Shown: piece after piece, positions 41,601 through 52,146 of the stretch | Numbering within the stretch: the first letter of the stretch is position 1 | Layout of the letters: every line of letters starts with the position of its first letter | Assembly: GCF_000372725.1 (NCBI RefSeq) | Contig: NW_005199770.1 | Span: forward strand, 2,414,582-2,478,581 | Direction: 5' to 3' | From: Emiliania huxleyi CCMP1516 | Lineage: Eukaryota > Haptophyta > Isochrysidales > Noelaerhabdaceae | Length of the DNA stretch: 64,000 nt | Position numbers and translations under genes: made by a program | The notes under the pieces: generated by a model | What the model was told of the DNA's origin: nothing | The model's database searches: none | Seen by the model: the letters and a program-made list of their open reading frames with translations, nothing else

Positions 41601-42742
41601 GCTCTTCGAGCGCCTCCAGAGCGCGGAGGCGGAGGCTGGCGCCGCCGCGGCTAGCGAGGAGGGGGCTGAGGAGGAGGGCGACGCCGACGAGCCGTTGCCG
41701 CTGCGCTTCTTGTTTGGCGGCGCGGCGCAGACGGTCGCGGGGCGTCGCGCCGCCGCGGACGGCGAGGCCATGGTGGCGCTGGACCGCCTCGAGGAGCTGA
41801 TGGGGGACGCGGCCGACGCAGAGGCTCGTATGCTCGCGTGGAGCGCCGCTCTCGCTCTGCTAGCACACGCTCGTCCGACAGCCGCCGCGCGCGTGTCGGC
41901 CGGGTGGAAGCACTCGGGACTGCCCGGCTTCCTCAACGAGACGCTGCTTCCCCTTCTGCCGCTCGCCCGCCCGCCCCCCGGCTCCGGAGCCGCATCTCTG
42001 GCGGCGCCCACATCGCTCGGCGAGAGCGACCCGCCGCCCGGCGCAGCAGAGGTGGCGGTGGCGGTGTTTGCAGCCCTGCTGTCGAGGGTGCCGGCGCTCG
42101 CTCGCCACTGGTACACCTCGGAGCTCTCGCGCGCGGCGCATGCCGCGGTGGCGCGCTACACGGAGCTGCACGTCACGCCGGCGCTGCTGCGGCGCGAGGC
42201 GGAGGCGATCTCCGCCGCGCCTAGCTCGGGCGACGACTTCGTCGTCAAGGCGTCGATCGGCGCGCGCAGCGTGACGGCAACCTACTCGTACGAGGGCACG
42301 TACATGCAGATCGTGCTGCGCCTCGACCGGGCCCACCCGCTCCGCGCGGTGGAGGTGGAGTGCACGCAGCGGGCGGGCGTGTCGGACGCGCGGTGGCGGA
42401 AGTGGCAGCGCACCATCTCGACGATGCTGCTCGCGCAGAACGGCTCGCTGCGCGACGCGCTCGCCCTCTTCAAGGAGAATGTCGATCGCGTGTTTGAAGG
42501 CGAGGGGGAGCGCGGCGCGCCCCGGCGGGTGATGACGGCCTGCCAGCCCTGAGCACTCTTGTTGCGCGGTAGGTGTCGAGGAGTGCCCCATCTGCTACGC
42601 CATCGTGCACGGCACCACCCGCCAGCTGCCGAAGCTCTCCTGCCGCACCTGCCACAACAAGTTCCACGCGGCTTGCCTGTACAAGTGGTTCTCCTCGTCG
42701 CAAAAGTCGAGCTGCCCGCTCTGCCAGACAGCGTGGGGCTGA
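35641..42742 (+). CDS. LTN1: Listerin, E3 ubiquitin ligase of ribosome quality control
   Basis: Listerin ubiquitinates nascent chains on stalled 60S ribosomes. The N-terminal motif [20 protein letters not shown] and HEAT-like helices match the family. The C-terminus [20 protein letters not shown], then [19 protein letters not shown] and KSSCPLC, is the diagnostic listerin RING. Exons: 35641-36838, 37046-37092, 37885 to about 39081, 39266-39454, 39508-39672, 39968 to about 40918, 40960-42499, 42573-42742. Several introns begin GC (TCG|GCGACG, AAG|GCGCCT, GAAG|GCGAGG). Intron 2 (37093-37884) holds a PstS-like repeat and the 100-N gap. The middle is Ala-rich with poor conservation, so internal borders are approximate. 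The frame is open upstream to 35587; an additional 5' exon is possible. Confidence 0.9.
36839..37045 (+). other. LTN1 intron 1, introner-like
   Basis: A 207-bp intron with a GC donor. Its borders repeat CGGCGACGNCCC (start 36837, end 37048). Much of it resembles the intron at 39082-39265, including CACGGTGCTCTGAG and CTTCCCGCCCTGA-type blocks. Confidence 0.65.
37265..37770 (+). repeat. Repeat R4 copy 1: fragment of a phosphate-binding-protein-like gene
   Basis: Inverted relative to 43010-43570, about 90% alike by eye. Both encode [20 protein letters not shown] then LVSLNPWL and VPIVLQ(A/Q)EPSTS, resembling PstS-type periplasmic binding domains. It lies within LTN1 intron 2 and runs into the gap. 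Confidence 0.75.
37771..37870. other. Assembly gap (100 N)
   Basis: Exactly 100 ambiguous bases, the usual convention for a gap of unknown size. Confidence 0.98.
39082..39265 (+). other. LTN1 intron 3, homologous to intron 1
   Basis: Borders repeat AGGACGRCRCAC (39080 and 39264). If splicing uses this repeat, the donor would be GA; a GT donor at 39064 is the alternative. Confidence 0.5.
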
Positions 42743-43009
42743 GCCTGAGGACGAGTCTGCCGCGGGGCTTCGGAGGCGGGCCCCTGGGGGCGCGCGGGAG
42801 CGGGCGGTCCCGGCAGGCTGTGGACTGTGCGCACCGCATGGGATCTGTGATTCATTTTCTTTCTTTCAAGTTTCACATCCCCCAACGTCGCACAGGTCAC
42901 GTCTGGCTCGTCCGCCCCACACCCACAGAGGTCAGAGCTCGGCTCTCCGCTCTTAGCAAGGCGGCGGGCACATCCGCATCCGCCAGGCTGGCCCAACCGT
43001 GCGACACGG
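42743..43009. other. 3' flank of LTN1, no gene
   Basis: Contains pyrimidine tracts but no coding signature. Confidence 0.4.
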
Positions 43010-43580
43010 CGCCTAGTTGTCGAGTGATTCATCAATTCACTCCATCGTGCACGTCGCCGGGCTGGCCCAGCCTTCCGGGCGCGGCGCCTCCGACTGGGAG
43101 GATGCTGAGCGAGTACTCGTCGTGCAGGACGGCAGAGCTTACCCGCGCCGACGAAGGCTGCACCGCCGGGCAGAAGGCGCCGTCCGGCTCCGTCAGCTGT
43201 CATAGCGCCTGCAGCATGTCCCGACGATGGTGACTCAGAATTCCTGCCAGTAGCTCCGCCCGCTGCCGGAGTGCCTGCAGCTTGTCCCGCAGCGCGGCCA
43301 TGGTGTCCGACGTCGAGGGCTCCGCCTGCAGCACGATCGGGACGGTACCCACGCCGACGAGCCACGGGTTGAGCGAGACGAGGTAGTCGTCGTCCCAGGT
43401 GCGGATCTCGCCCGAGCAGAGGCGGCCGATCGCAAACGCGTCGAGCACGAGCGGCTCTGAGGCGCCCTCGCCGTCGGCGCAGGTGCGGTTGGCCCGGCAC
43501 GGGAGTACGCAACCCCGATGGCGACGGCGGCGAGCGGGAGAGTCGCGACGCCCTCGTCCCCCGACGCCACCGCCCCCCAC
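43010..43580 (-). pseudogene. Repeat R4 copy 2: PstS-like binding-protein fragment
   Basis: The open frame 43580-43200 encodes about 125 residues including [16 protein letters not shown] and VPIVLQAEPSTSDTMAAL. That is roughly the central part of a phosphate-binding (PBP-like) domain; the rest of the domain is absent. The same fragment, inverted, sits in LTN1 intron 2. The pair looks like a gene piece carried by a duplicating element rather than an intact transporter component. It could also be an exon of a real gene that was later copied; which copy is older cannot be told here. Confidence 0.55.
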
Positions 43581-43600
43581 GCCTCCGCCGACGAGGTGTG

Positions 43601-43665
43601 ATGGTGTTATGGTGTGATGGTTTGATGGTGTGATGGTGTGATGGTGTGATGGTGTGATGGTGGCC
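43601..43665. repeat. TGATGGTG microsatellite-like array
   Basis: Seven to eight tandem imperfect copies of TGTGATGG. Confidence 0.85.
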
Positions 43666-43949
43666 GATGGTGGGTGGCGGCGACGGTGCCGCCGCCTCGT
43701 CGTCGTCGTCGCCGCCGCCGCCGCCGCAATCGAGCTCTCCCTAAGCGGTCAAGGCCGTCCCCGACGCTGCTCGAGCGCTGCAGCGCCAGAAGAGCTCCTG
43801 CTTGCCGTCTTGACCACGGCGTAGCTCGTCTCCGCGTTCGAGTGCGGGTCCTGCTCATAGATGATGCCAAGCTGCTCGAACGCGCTCGAGAGCCACACCG
43901 GCCCGACCACTGTCAGCGACTTGCGCACGGCAAAAAGGTACATCTCGGT

Positions 43950-44333
43950 GCCTTCCAGAGGCAGCTGCGACCCCGCCGAGTGGACGGTACGACGAGGTCG
44001 AGCACGCTTCTATACGCTCGCCCAGCCTTCCTTTCCATCCCATTAGGCAGCCTGGGAACGGTGGCGGTCAGAGGCAAAGCCTGCGAGGGGTGGTGGAACC
44101 ACATGTCACGGCTACCGCCGGCTCGACCCCACGATAGCCTCCGGAGGCTGACTTTGAGGCACAATCATCGGACGACGTCGGCGAGTTGAGTCGCGCTCGC
44201 GGTAGCCAGATGACCTCTCATACTAGTATCATCGGCCATGGCCGCAGGAAGCGCGGGGGATTCCGCTGGGAGCAACACGGAGCTCCGTTGGACGCGTTTT
44301 CAAGATTAGCGTGTCAGAGTGAACTGGAACTAA
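43950..44333 (+). repeat. Repeat R3 copy 2 with abutting inverted-repeat arm
   Basis: 43950-43988 matches the arm at 21162-21201; 43989-44333 matches 20592-20933 in inverse orientation. Confidence 0.9.
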
Positions 44334-44782
44334 CCAGAGCTCTCTGCTGCTGGTGGCCCACCCGACTCTCGCCGACCGCCTTCAGGCTCAGACCACGGCT
44401 GGCCATCGCGTGAACAGGACGTGCCCTTCCGACGTTCCGTTTTCCGTTTTGGGGCAGCTCAATACCTTCCCCACGGGACACCAGGTCGATATCCGGCTAA
44501 ACCACACGACCCTGAGAAACGCATTCGCGCATACGGCTTTAAGCCCTTGCTGGATCGCCAGGTACACCCCTCGACTCCGATCGGACCCTTGATCACCCGC
44601 GCTCAAAGGAGGCGGCTCGAGAGGGCCACCTGGCACCTGCCACGGACGAAAAAAAAAGAATTTTACAACCCAAGAAACACACACACACACACACAACTGT
44701 GCTATGTGAAGGGGAAATTATAGAGGGGGAGGGCTCGTCTACGCCTGTCTAACAGTCTAACACCTCCACACAGACGAGACAT

Positions 44783-47700
44783 TCAACGCGACAGGTTGTG
44801 ACGTCCCCTCAAAAGCCCCTGTAGGTGGTGCGTGAGATCTGCGTTGTCCAGAGCAAATGAAGGGAATGCGCACCATCGGTGGCCGTCACGAAGTCGATTG
44901 ACCTCTTCCAGAGGCAAAGCGGATTCCATAGAGGCAAAGCGGCTGGCGAGAAGCGCATTCTCTGTGCCAGCGGACGCGCGGGCGCGGTTGTGGGTGTTGC
45001 GCGAAACAACATCTGTGCCATCACACTGGCAGGTGCGCTTCTCGTTGAACCCGAATCGAATAAAGTGTCTCCTGGCGGCCGTCCTACCATGAAGGTTCCT
45101 GCCCAGGTCAGCGTACCGCATAAGGTAGCAAGACCAACCCTCGGGTTGGGCATCACAACTCTTCACCGCAGTTGCGAGTGGCAAAGATGATCTGAAATGC
45201 GCAAAGCCCTTGAGCCCGCTGCTTCTCGGCTGCGGCTGGGCTACCGCAGACCTGTTGCCCTGAGTTTGGTTCTGCGGAGGCAGGAAGCCCATCCGCCAGG
45301 CGGCGTAGATGAAGCTGATCTGATCGCGCGTGTTGTGCTCTCTCCAGCGCCACCACTCGTCAAACCACTCGTTGGCGAGTGCAGTCGACTCGGCTGCTTG
45401 CAAGTCTCGCGCATGCCACTCACCCTCGACCAGCCCGGGGCCGCCCGCATATTCAGACAACTCGCTTGGGAAGCCGTCGGCATGGTACGCTCGTAGCTGA
45501 GCAAACGCGCGTTCGGAAATGATCCCTGACAGGTATAGGCACACCAGCTCGTCGCGCACCGAGGAGCGGTAGGGATGCCTCGGAGCCACCCACGCGCTTC
45601 CAGGCCCATCTCCACGTGCTTGAATTGTCCACAGGCTTGCTGGCTTGAGCTGCTCCACCATTGTCCACAGGCTTTTTGGCTCGCTGAGGTGGAGTTTGGC
45701 ATCGATGTAGAGCATCGTTTTGGCATGGGCCAAGACGCAATGCGCCATCATCTTTGGCAGCCGAGAACGGAGTTGGTTGTGCTCAGGGAGCGTTGCGGTC
45801 ATTTGCCCTTCGGGTAGCATGACCAGGTTCCACCCCCCGGACTGCACCCAAGACCCACCGTCGAGGGCCGTGGTGTTGAAGGCCGCCTTGGCTTGCGCAA
45901 TCTCACTCGCGCTCAGATCCGGGACGGAGGCAGCATCTACAAAGGCAAACCAGCAAGTGTGAACGCCATGCTCGCGCTCCTGTCGACCCAGCCGCGCCTG
46001 GAATGAACGGGAGTAGCTGTGCAGCGTATCGTAGCCACCGTACAGGGCGGTAATCACGGCAATCGTGCAGTTGAAGCCGAGGCGGCTCGGAGCATCGATT
46101 GGTTGGTTGACGTGCAGCGACGTGCCCAGAACCCCACACCGCGGATGCCTCGTCCTCGCGGACGGTGAGTGCGCGTCGGCCTGGAGGCGACGGCGGCCTC
46201 CTCGGCCTCGACGCGCAATCACCGGCCGCAAGCGGTGCGATGCACGCGGCTGAGTAGGGCAGCTCCACTCTCCTGGCTTGTGCCAGTCGTGCAGTCTGGT
46301 CAATGCTTTGCATCGGTCCCGAAGCGTGTCGTCTGTGTACGGAAACTGCAGGGAAAAGATGCGACCAAGTTGGTCAGACACGTCGACGGGCACCATTCTC
46401 GTATCCACACATTCACTTGCGGGCGAGCAGGGAAGCGCTCGCATGGTGGCAGCAATCACTGAGAAGGAGGAAAACGGGCTTCCAATAAATGTCCAGACCT
46501 TGCGGGCAATCTCAAGGTCCACCATTCCAACCAAGTCGTCGTATCCACCAAAATGGCGGCTCCATTTGATTCCGGGCATTAGCGTCTCCTTGGAATAGAG
46601 TCGCAGCGCGTGGTCACGATGCCCAAAGGCGGGTCTCAGGCGGGCGTGAATTTCGGCCAACTCTGACGCGCTGGCACCCCCCAAGATCAACAAGCACAGC
46701 GGCTTGAGCGGAGCGAGCATGCGCGCAGCCATGTTTGTGTATGCTGTGATGTTGAGCGCATGAGAAGATGCGGCCATGTCCGATTGCCCACGCCAGTGAA
46801 TAGCAACTGGGGTGGCCGCCTCCTCGTGAGCACGCTTATAGAAGCGCTCCAACACCTGCGTCGCCAAGGACACGATCCGAGGAGCAGGGATGAAGGCGGC
46901 AGCCACCTGTCGAAGCAGACGAACCGCCAGCTCCGAGTCTGGGACAACAAGCGTGCAACAGACGGTGCTGTCAGCGACGGACCACACCCGCCCTAGGAAG
47001 ATCTTCTGGTGTGTCTCGGCGACGTCCTGTAGCTCGGACACCGACGCGGGCAGAGATAGCTTCGACGCGGGCACAGATAGCTTCACGTTTGACGGCTGAA
47101 ATCTTGTGGCCGCAGCTCCTTCCGACATAGTGCAGACACCGACAGCAGCAAGTGCTCGGGAGGTACTCTCAACGTCGTAGACATCCGCGAATGGAATCAT
47201 TCCAGTGTACTGCCCGTAGCATTCAGCTTTGAAGTTGCAGCCCTCTCGAGAGAAGACAGTCTCCGGCAGAATGACAGCCCCACCGAACAGATGGGCGATC
47301 ACGATGTCTTGCACCATACGCATGCGCTGGTTGCAGAGTCCCTTCTTCACCGACGGTATTCGAACAGCACTGGTCGCCCTGAAGCACGCCGTCGCGGAAT
47401 CTGAGTCCGGAAGCGCAGTGACGTCTGGTAGCGCAGTTGAGGATGCAGCAAGCGCGGCGCCGCCAGCGGCGGTGACCAAGCCTCCAGAGACGGTGGGCAA
47501 GCAGAGAAGCATGCCGAGCAGGCTGGACCAGCCGAGGCGGCGGGCCTTTGAGTTGCGGCGCCACATTACCGTGCCGACGACGGCCAGGGCGGCGGCCGCG
47601 GCGGCGACCTGCGGCGGACCCGCCGCGAGCCACGAGAAGGCGCTCGCGAAGAAGCCGGCAGGCGCCGCCGCCGTGCCGGTGAGGCGCGCCGTGGCGGCGG

Positions 47701-49443
47701 CGAGGCAGGTGGCCCACGCCGCGCCGCGAGCCCCCTTTCCGCTCGCCGCGGTCGGCCAGGAGGCGCCGCAAGCGATGGCGAGGAGGATGAGCACGATTGC
47801 GGGCATGAGAAGCGGCGAGCAGCTCACGAGCGAGGACGGATTCGAGGCGACGGCGGGCGAGAAGGCCGAGGACGCCGCCGAGGCGACGCCGGATGAGAAG
47901 GCCGAGGACGCCGAGGCGACGGTAGACGAGAAGGCCGAGGCCACCGCCGTCGGGCTAGGCACGGCGGACGCGCAGTGGCCGAAGGCGGGCATACAGACGA
48001 GGAGCAGCCACCGGAAGGCGCCCTCGGCCTTCGTGTAGCCGCCCCGCACGCAGTTGGCCGCCGCTTTGAGGGCGGCGCGACCGCCGGCGAAGCACGTGCC
48101 AGCGCCGGCGCCGCACGTGCCAGCGCCGGCGCCGCACGTGCCAGCGGCGAATGGCGCCTTGCCGGACGTGGTCTGCGGCTCGCGGCGCCAGTTCGCGCGG
48201 CGGCCGCGGCCGCGGCCGCGGCCCTTTGCCTTGCCAGACTTGTGCCTGCCCTTTGCCTTGCCAAACGTGGGGTTGTTGCGGCAGCGCCTTGCCTTGCGCC
48301 GGCACTTCCTCGAGCGCCGCGACTGCAAGTCCGCCCACTTCTCCCGTTGCTCGGCAATGAGATCGAGCGCGGCCATCGCCTTCTTGAGCCGCCCCTCCCA
48401 GTGCTCGCGCCGCTCGGCGGCCGCGGCCTCAGCCAGCCCCGCGCCCGCGACCGCGCTCAGGGGCTTGGGCGCCACGGGCGCAATGCCGCCGGAGGTGGGG
48501 ACTCCCGGCGACGGCGACTTCTTGCCGTCGGCGGGCGTAGCCTGGTAGCTGACGCTCTCGCCCAGCCGACGGACTGCAGCCTCGACGCCGTCCACGTAGC
48601 CCGGTCCGGAGCCGCTGCGGGCCGACGCGGGCCCGCTCTTCCCAGCCGCCATCGGCGTGGGCAGGCCCGGGTAGCAGGTGGTGTCCTGCAAGCACGCGGG
48701 AAGGGAGATTATTACGTGGGAGAGCGAGGAGTGCCAGGAGAGAATGCTGCGGCGCGCTCACCGTTGGGTCGGGCGTGTTGGAAACGGTCTTGGCCGGCTT
48801 CTCAACCTCCTTGGCAGCCTCCTCGGCGACGGCCTCCTCGGCGACGGGCGCCTCGGCGACGGGCGCCTCCTGGGAGGCGGACACCTCGGCGACGGCGGCC
48901 TCCTCGGCGGCGGCGGGCTTGATGGTCGCCTCCTCGGTGGCGAACTCCTCGGCGACGACGGCCTCCTCGGAGGCGGCCTCCTCGGTGGCGGCCTCCTTCT
49001 TCACGACGACGTTGTTCTTGACGCCGCACGCCTGCGCGAGGGAGAAACGTAAATGTTTGGAGACGGGGACACCGCAGGGATCCTGGCGTGCGCGTGCGCA
49101 CCTCAGCTCCGAGCGAAGGCGGCAGCGTCAGGCTCGCGCGGCGGCGCTGATACCACTCCTCATAATCCGCACTGGAAGCGAAGTAGCCACCGACCTTGAC
49201 GGAAGCCGTTGGCCCGAGCTCGGTCTGAACCTGGGCCCCCTCCGCGAAACAAAAGCTGATTGGCACCTTTGCGAGGCTCCGATGGAACACGTGGGGGTTG
49301 TCGAACCAGACGCCCTTTGTTGATCTCACAACCAAGAAAGCCGACTCGCCCTCGCTCTCATTGAAGTCGACCATGTAGCGCCTCTCGGCGCGCGTCCTGC
49401 CGAGCAGAGAGAATGGGGGCCGCCCGTGAGAGGGGTGAGGCAA
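44783..49443 (-). CDS. Large glycosyltransferase-like protein: O-fucosyltransferase-like region plus TOD1/MUCI70 (DUF616) domain
   Basis: The main exon (48685-44783) encodes about 1300 residues. They include a basic Lys/Arg/Gly-rich region, three hydrophobic segments (LLMPAIVLILLAIACGA and others), and an O-fucosyltransferase-like part (KKGLCNQRMRMVQDIVIAHL, HWRGQSDMA, KVWTFIGSPFSSFSVIAATMR). A DUF616-type part follows (AVITALYGGYDTL, VHTCWFAFVD, MAHCVLAHAKTMLYIDAKLHL, WTIQARGDG, PHRYRSS-like). Two upstream exons are supported: 49031-48762 (A/E/V-rich, VVVKKEAATEEAASEEAVV) and an exon ending 49102 (DYEEWYQRRRASLTLPPSLGAE). Both are joined by GT-AG introns in phase 0. The first ATG is unclear (49443 or 49377, or an upstream exon). 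Golgi polysaccharide or glycoprotein synthesis is inferred from the domains. Confidence 0.75.
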
Positions 49444-50039
49444 GGCGCCTGCATTGGTCGGAAGTCCGAACAGCTATGCGCATGTGTGGGGTCTGAAATG
49501 AGAGGAGAGTGACGGGGGACAAAGCTCGGACGTTGAGCCTGCGGAGGGCGGCGTCAGCGGAGAGGAGGCAGGAAGAGGGGGGGGGCTGCGGCGGCGGCAG
49601 TGTCGACGGCAGGGCGGCGAAGGCTGCGGCGGCACATTGCGCGGCGGAGGCGGCGGCACAACGGCGGCGGTGGCCCGGAAGTGGCAGCAACGAAGCGGCG
49701 GTGGGCGAATCGTCGTGCATAGCCTGGCCGCAGTAGTCAGGCACGCACGGCGACGCGTCTTTAATTGCCTGGCCGCAGTACATGTCGTTCATTGTCTGGC
49801 CGCAGTAATCAGGCACGCACGGCGACACGTCGTTCATTGCCTGACGGGGCGCGCGGAAGGGATGATGGCGGCGCGGTCCTCTCGGCCGCGGGTGGGGCAT
49901 TGCGAGCGGAGCTCCGGTGGCGAGGAGGAGGCGGACTGTGCCAGAGGGAGAGAAGGGGCGCGGGGAGGACTACTGGCCTGCACGAGCGCCGTGACCGATC
50001 AGGCGAGCCTCTGCTGGTCGAGATGCCCGGCAAAGATGC
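49444..50039. other. Upstream region with a 45-bp tandem repeat
   Basis: At 49720-49850, CTGGCCGCAGTA and CAGGCACGCACGGCGAC alternate three times. No clear gene. Confidence 0.55.
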
Positions 50040-50280
50040 CAGTCAGGCCGACGATATGGTCATCGAGTTGAAGACGGCGGCGCGGCGACGATGTCGCCGA
50101 CGCCCTCGTCCGACTCGGTCACGAGCGGGGCGAATCACCGTGAAGAACTCGGCCGCCGACGACCCGACCGCCATGAAGGGTGCGCCGGCGACGTCCTCGG
50201 GCACCTCTTCGCATCGATCGCCTCGGCGTGGAAGTCGTCGCAGACGATGGCGATGCCGACGAAGAAGTCGAACCTGCGCG
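50040..50280 (-). pseudogene. Relic of a K+-dependent Na+/Ca2+ exchanger (NCKX)
   Basis: Consecutive fragments in different frames spell the NCKX alpha-1 region: FFVGIAIVCDDFHAEAID, then EEVPEDVAGAPFMAVGSSAAEFFTV, then VTESDEGVGDIVAA, then AVFNSMTI. The family sequence here is CDDxFVPAxE...LSEDVAGATFMAAGSSAPELFTS, so the match is specific. At least three frame changes occur within 240 bp and some residues between blocks are missing. Upstream (50320-50790) is Pro/Ser-rich low-complexity sequence with long G runs, which may reflect sequence errors. It is either a pseudogene or a real gene damaged by assembly error. Confidence 0.65.
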
Positions 50281-50319
50281 GGGGACGGGGCGGGGGCGGG
50301 GTGAAGGTGGGGTGAGCGG

Positions 50320-50790
50320 GGGTTGGACGGCGGATGAGGGCTTGGCGGTGGCGGCGGCGGGGCTGGCGGGCTTGGCGGCGGCGGGCTTGGGGCGGCGGGC
50401 TTGGCGGCGGGGGGCTTGGGGCGGCGGGCTTGGCGGCGGGGGCGATGGCGGTGGTGGGGACGGCGGAGGGCGTGAGGGAGCGGGCGGCGACGGGGGAAGC
50501 GGGCTCGGTGGGGGGGGGGCGGGCGGGGGGGGGGGTGGGGGGGGGGAAGAGGGGTCGGGGGGGGGGGGGGGGGATAGGGCCTGCAGACGAATGGCGTCGC
50601 GCGGATTGCGAAGTCGGGCCGGCGTCGCAAAACATGGGACCTCGAAGGCCCTCGTGCCGCGGCTTGGGCGCGTCCAAGCTTGGACGCTCGGGAGGCCGCG
50701 CGACTCGATGCCGTGGTACGCGCCCCGCCAGGGAAGTGGGCTGTGTTTGCGTTTCTTTGTGGGGACGGGTTGGAAGGGTGGAGGCATCTA
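50320..50790. repeat. G-rich low-complexity tract (Pro/Ser-coding on the minus strand)
   Basis: Repeats of GGCGGCGGGCTTGGGGC and homopolymer G runs (50510-50575). Confidence 0.7.
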
Positions 50791-50799
50791 GATGGAGAT

Positions 50800-51469
50800 G
50801 AAGAGCGAGGCGCACCTCAGACTCGGCACCTGATCGGACGGAGCAGTGTCCGATGAGCGGAGATATTGAGGATGCGGCGGCGGCCGCATGGGCAATTCCA
50901 GCGCGGAGCGGGCGGCGCAGTCCCGGAGCCCTGGCGCGGGCGTGGCGCGGCAGGGCGCGGCGCAGGCGCGGTGGCGCGCAATCATGCTGGCCGGGGATCG
51001 CGCCGCGACAGAGTACAGGGGCAGGGCGGAGGCGCGGCTCGGGCGGCGGCGCGAGCCCCTGCACGCGTCGCGCGGGCGGGGAGGGAGAGGGAGGGGAGGG
51101 AGAGGGAGTGGCGGGGCACGGGCTCAGCGGCGCGGGGCCCCGGCCCTCGCGCTGGGCGGCGGGCGCGGCAGGGCGCTGCACGCCTCAAACCGTGGATGCA
51201 CACTGTCGGTGGACGGCGGCTGGACGGCGTCCCGTGATCGCTGTCGAAAGAAAAAATTCAGCAGACTAACTGCATGGACTTTGGGGGTGGGTGCCCCAAG
51301 CCCCAAGCCCCAAGCCCTCAGTCCTACTCCTCTACCTACAGCTCAGGCCAGAAGCCACTCGAGAGAACGATATAAGGAACGCCACACCGGAACGGAGAGG
51401 AGAAAGAACTCAGACAAATTCATTGGAGACGCTGTGCCTGGCGGAAGAGGGAAGGACAGAGGAAGACAC
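50800..51469. other. Intergenic, no supported gene
   Basis: GC-rich sequence with short frames only. A CCCCAAGCCCCAAGCCC stutter occurs at 51294-51315. Confidence 0.4.
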
Positions 51470-51988
51470 TCACCCAGCCACAGGAGACTGGAACAGCAAC
51501 GGGCGGCCACAGCTCTCGCACCCCTCTTGAAAGCTCTCACACGCCTTCTGGGCACCTCGCCCGCCAGGCTGATAGAGCACAAGAGCACGTGCATACACCT
51601 CTCGGAAAGCAGCAGCAGCTGTATTCACTCGCACCGAGAGGCCCTTCACGGCATTCCATCGTCGCTGTGCTCGCTGTCTTCGAAATAGAGCAGCATCGTG
51701 TAGAGCGACATACTTGCACTGCATCCTTGGTAACGTACTCCACTGGTTCTCCACGAGTTGACTGTACGATGCCCGGGCGGTACGGTCCGTCACGTAGCAA
51801 TACATGGCACGTGGCTGCGTGTCTGTCGCCCACACCAGCAATCGGATGTCGCGCATACAGTTCTGGGCACGAGCGACGAGGCGGCTGGCCGGCTGCACCA
51901 GCAAAGAGAGCAATACCGCCCAGACGATCACGACTGGCCGGCCTGCGTAATTACAGGCTGAGCGACACACAGCCGCCATTGTCGGCAT
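51470..51988 (-). CDS. Predicted type II membrane protein, unknown family
   Basis: 172-residue frame. Residues 17-36 are a strong anchor (RPVVIVWAVLLSLLVQPASR). The lumenal part (IRLLVWATDTQPRAMYCYVTDRTARASYSQLVENQWSTL) has non-random composition and mixed amino acids, unlike the Arg/Pro frames around it. The stretch after about residue 130 (QPGGRGAQKACESF) is less convincing, so a splice donor may lie near 51590 and further exons may be missing. The arrangement is like Golgi glycosyltransferases, but I see no DxD or other diagnostic motif. Confidence 0.45.
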   Translation of the reverse strand: MPTMAAVCRSACNYAGRPVVIVWAVLLSLLVQPASRLVARAQNCMRDIRLLVWATDTQPRAMYCYVTDRTARASYSQLVENQWSTLPRMQCKYVALHDAALFRRQRAQRRWNAVKGLSVRVNTAAAAFREVYARALVLYQPGGRGAQKACESFQEGCESCGRPLLFQSPVAG

Positions 51989-52146
51989 CGTTGTGCTTGT
52001 GGGCGATTCTCACTGCAACACTTTTGTTACCATGAACTATGAGAACGGACTGCGTGTAGATCTAAACCGGTCGGTGCGCGTCGAACAGATCGCGACTCTC
52101 ACAGTCCGATTTGAGCTCACTCAGATCGTATATCTTCCTGCAATTT

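Noticed and set aside
39329-42116. Long minus-strand frames opposite LTN1
   Set aside because: They are GC-driven shadows; the plus strand carries the conserved LTN1 sequence and RING.
49358-49900. 180-residue minus-strand frame with CVPDYCGQ repeats
   Set aside because: It reflects a 45-bp tandem repeat. The composition outside the repeat is Pro/Arg low-complexity and the frame conflicts with the supported exon ending at 49102.
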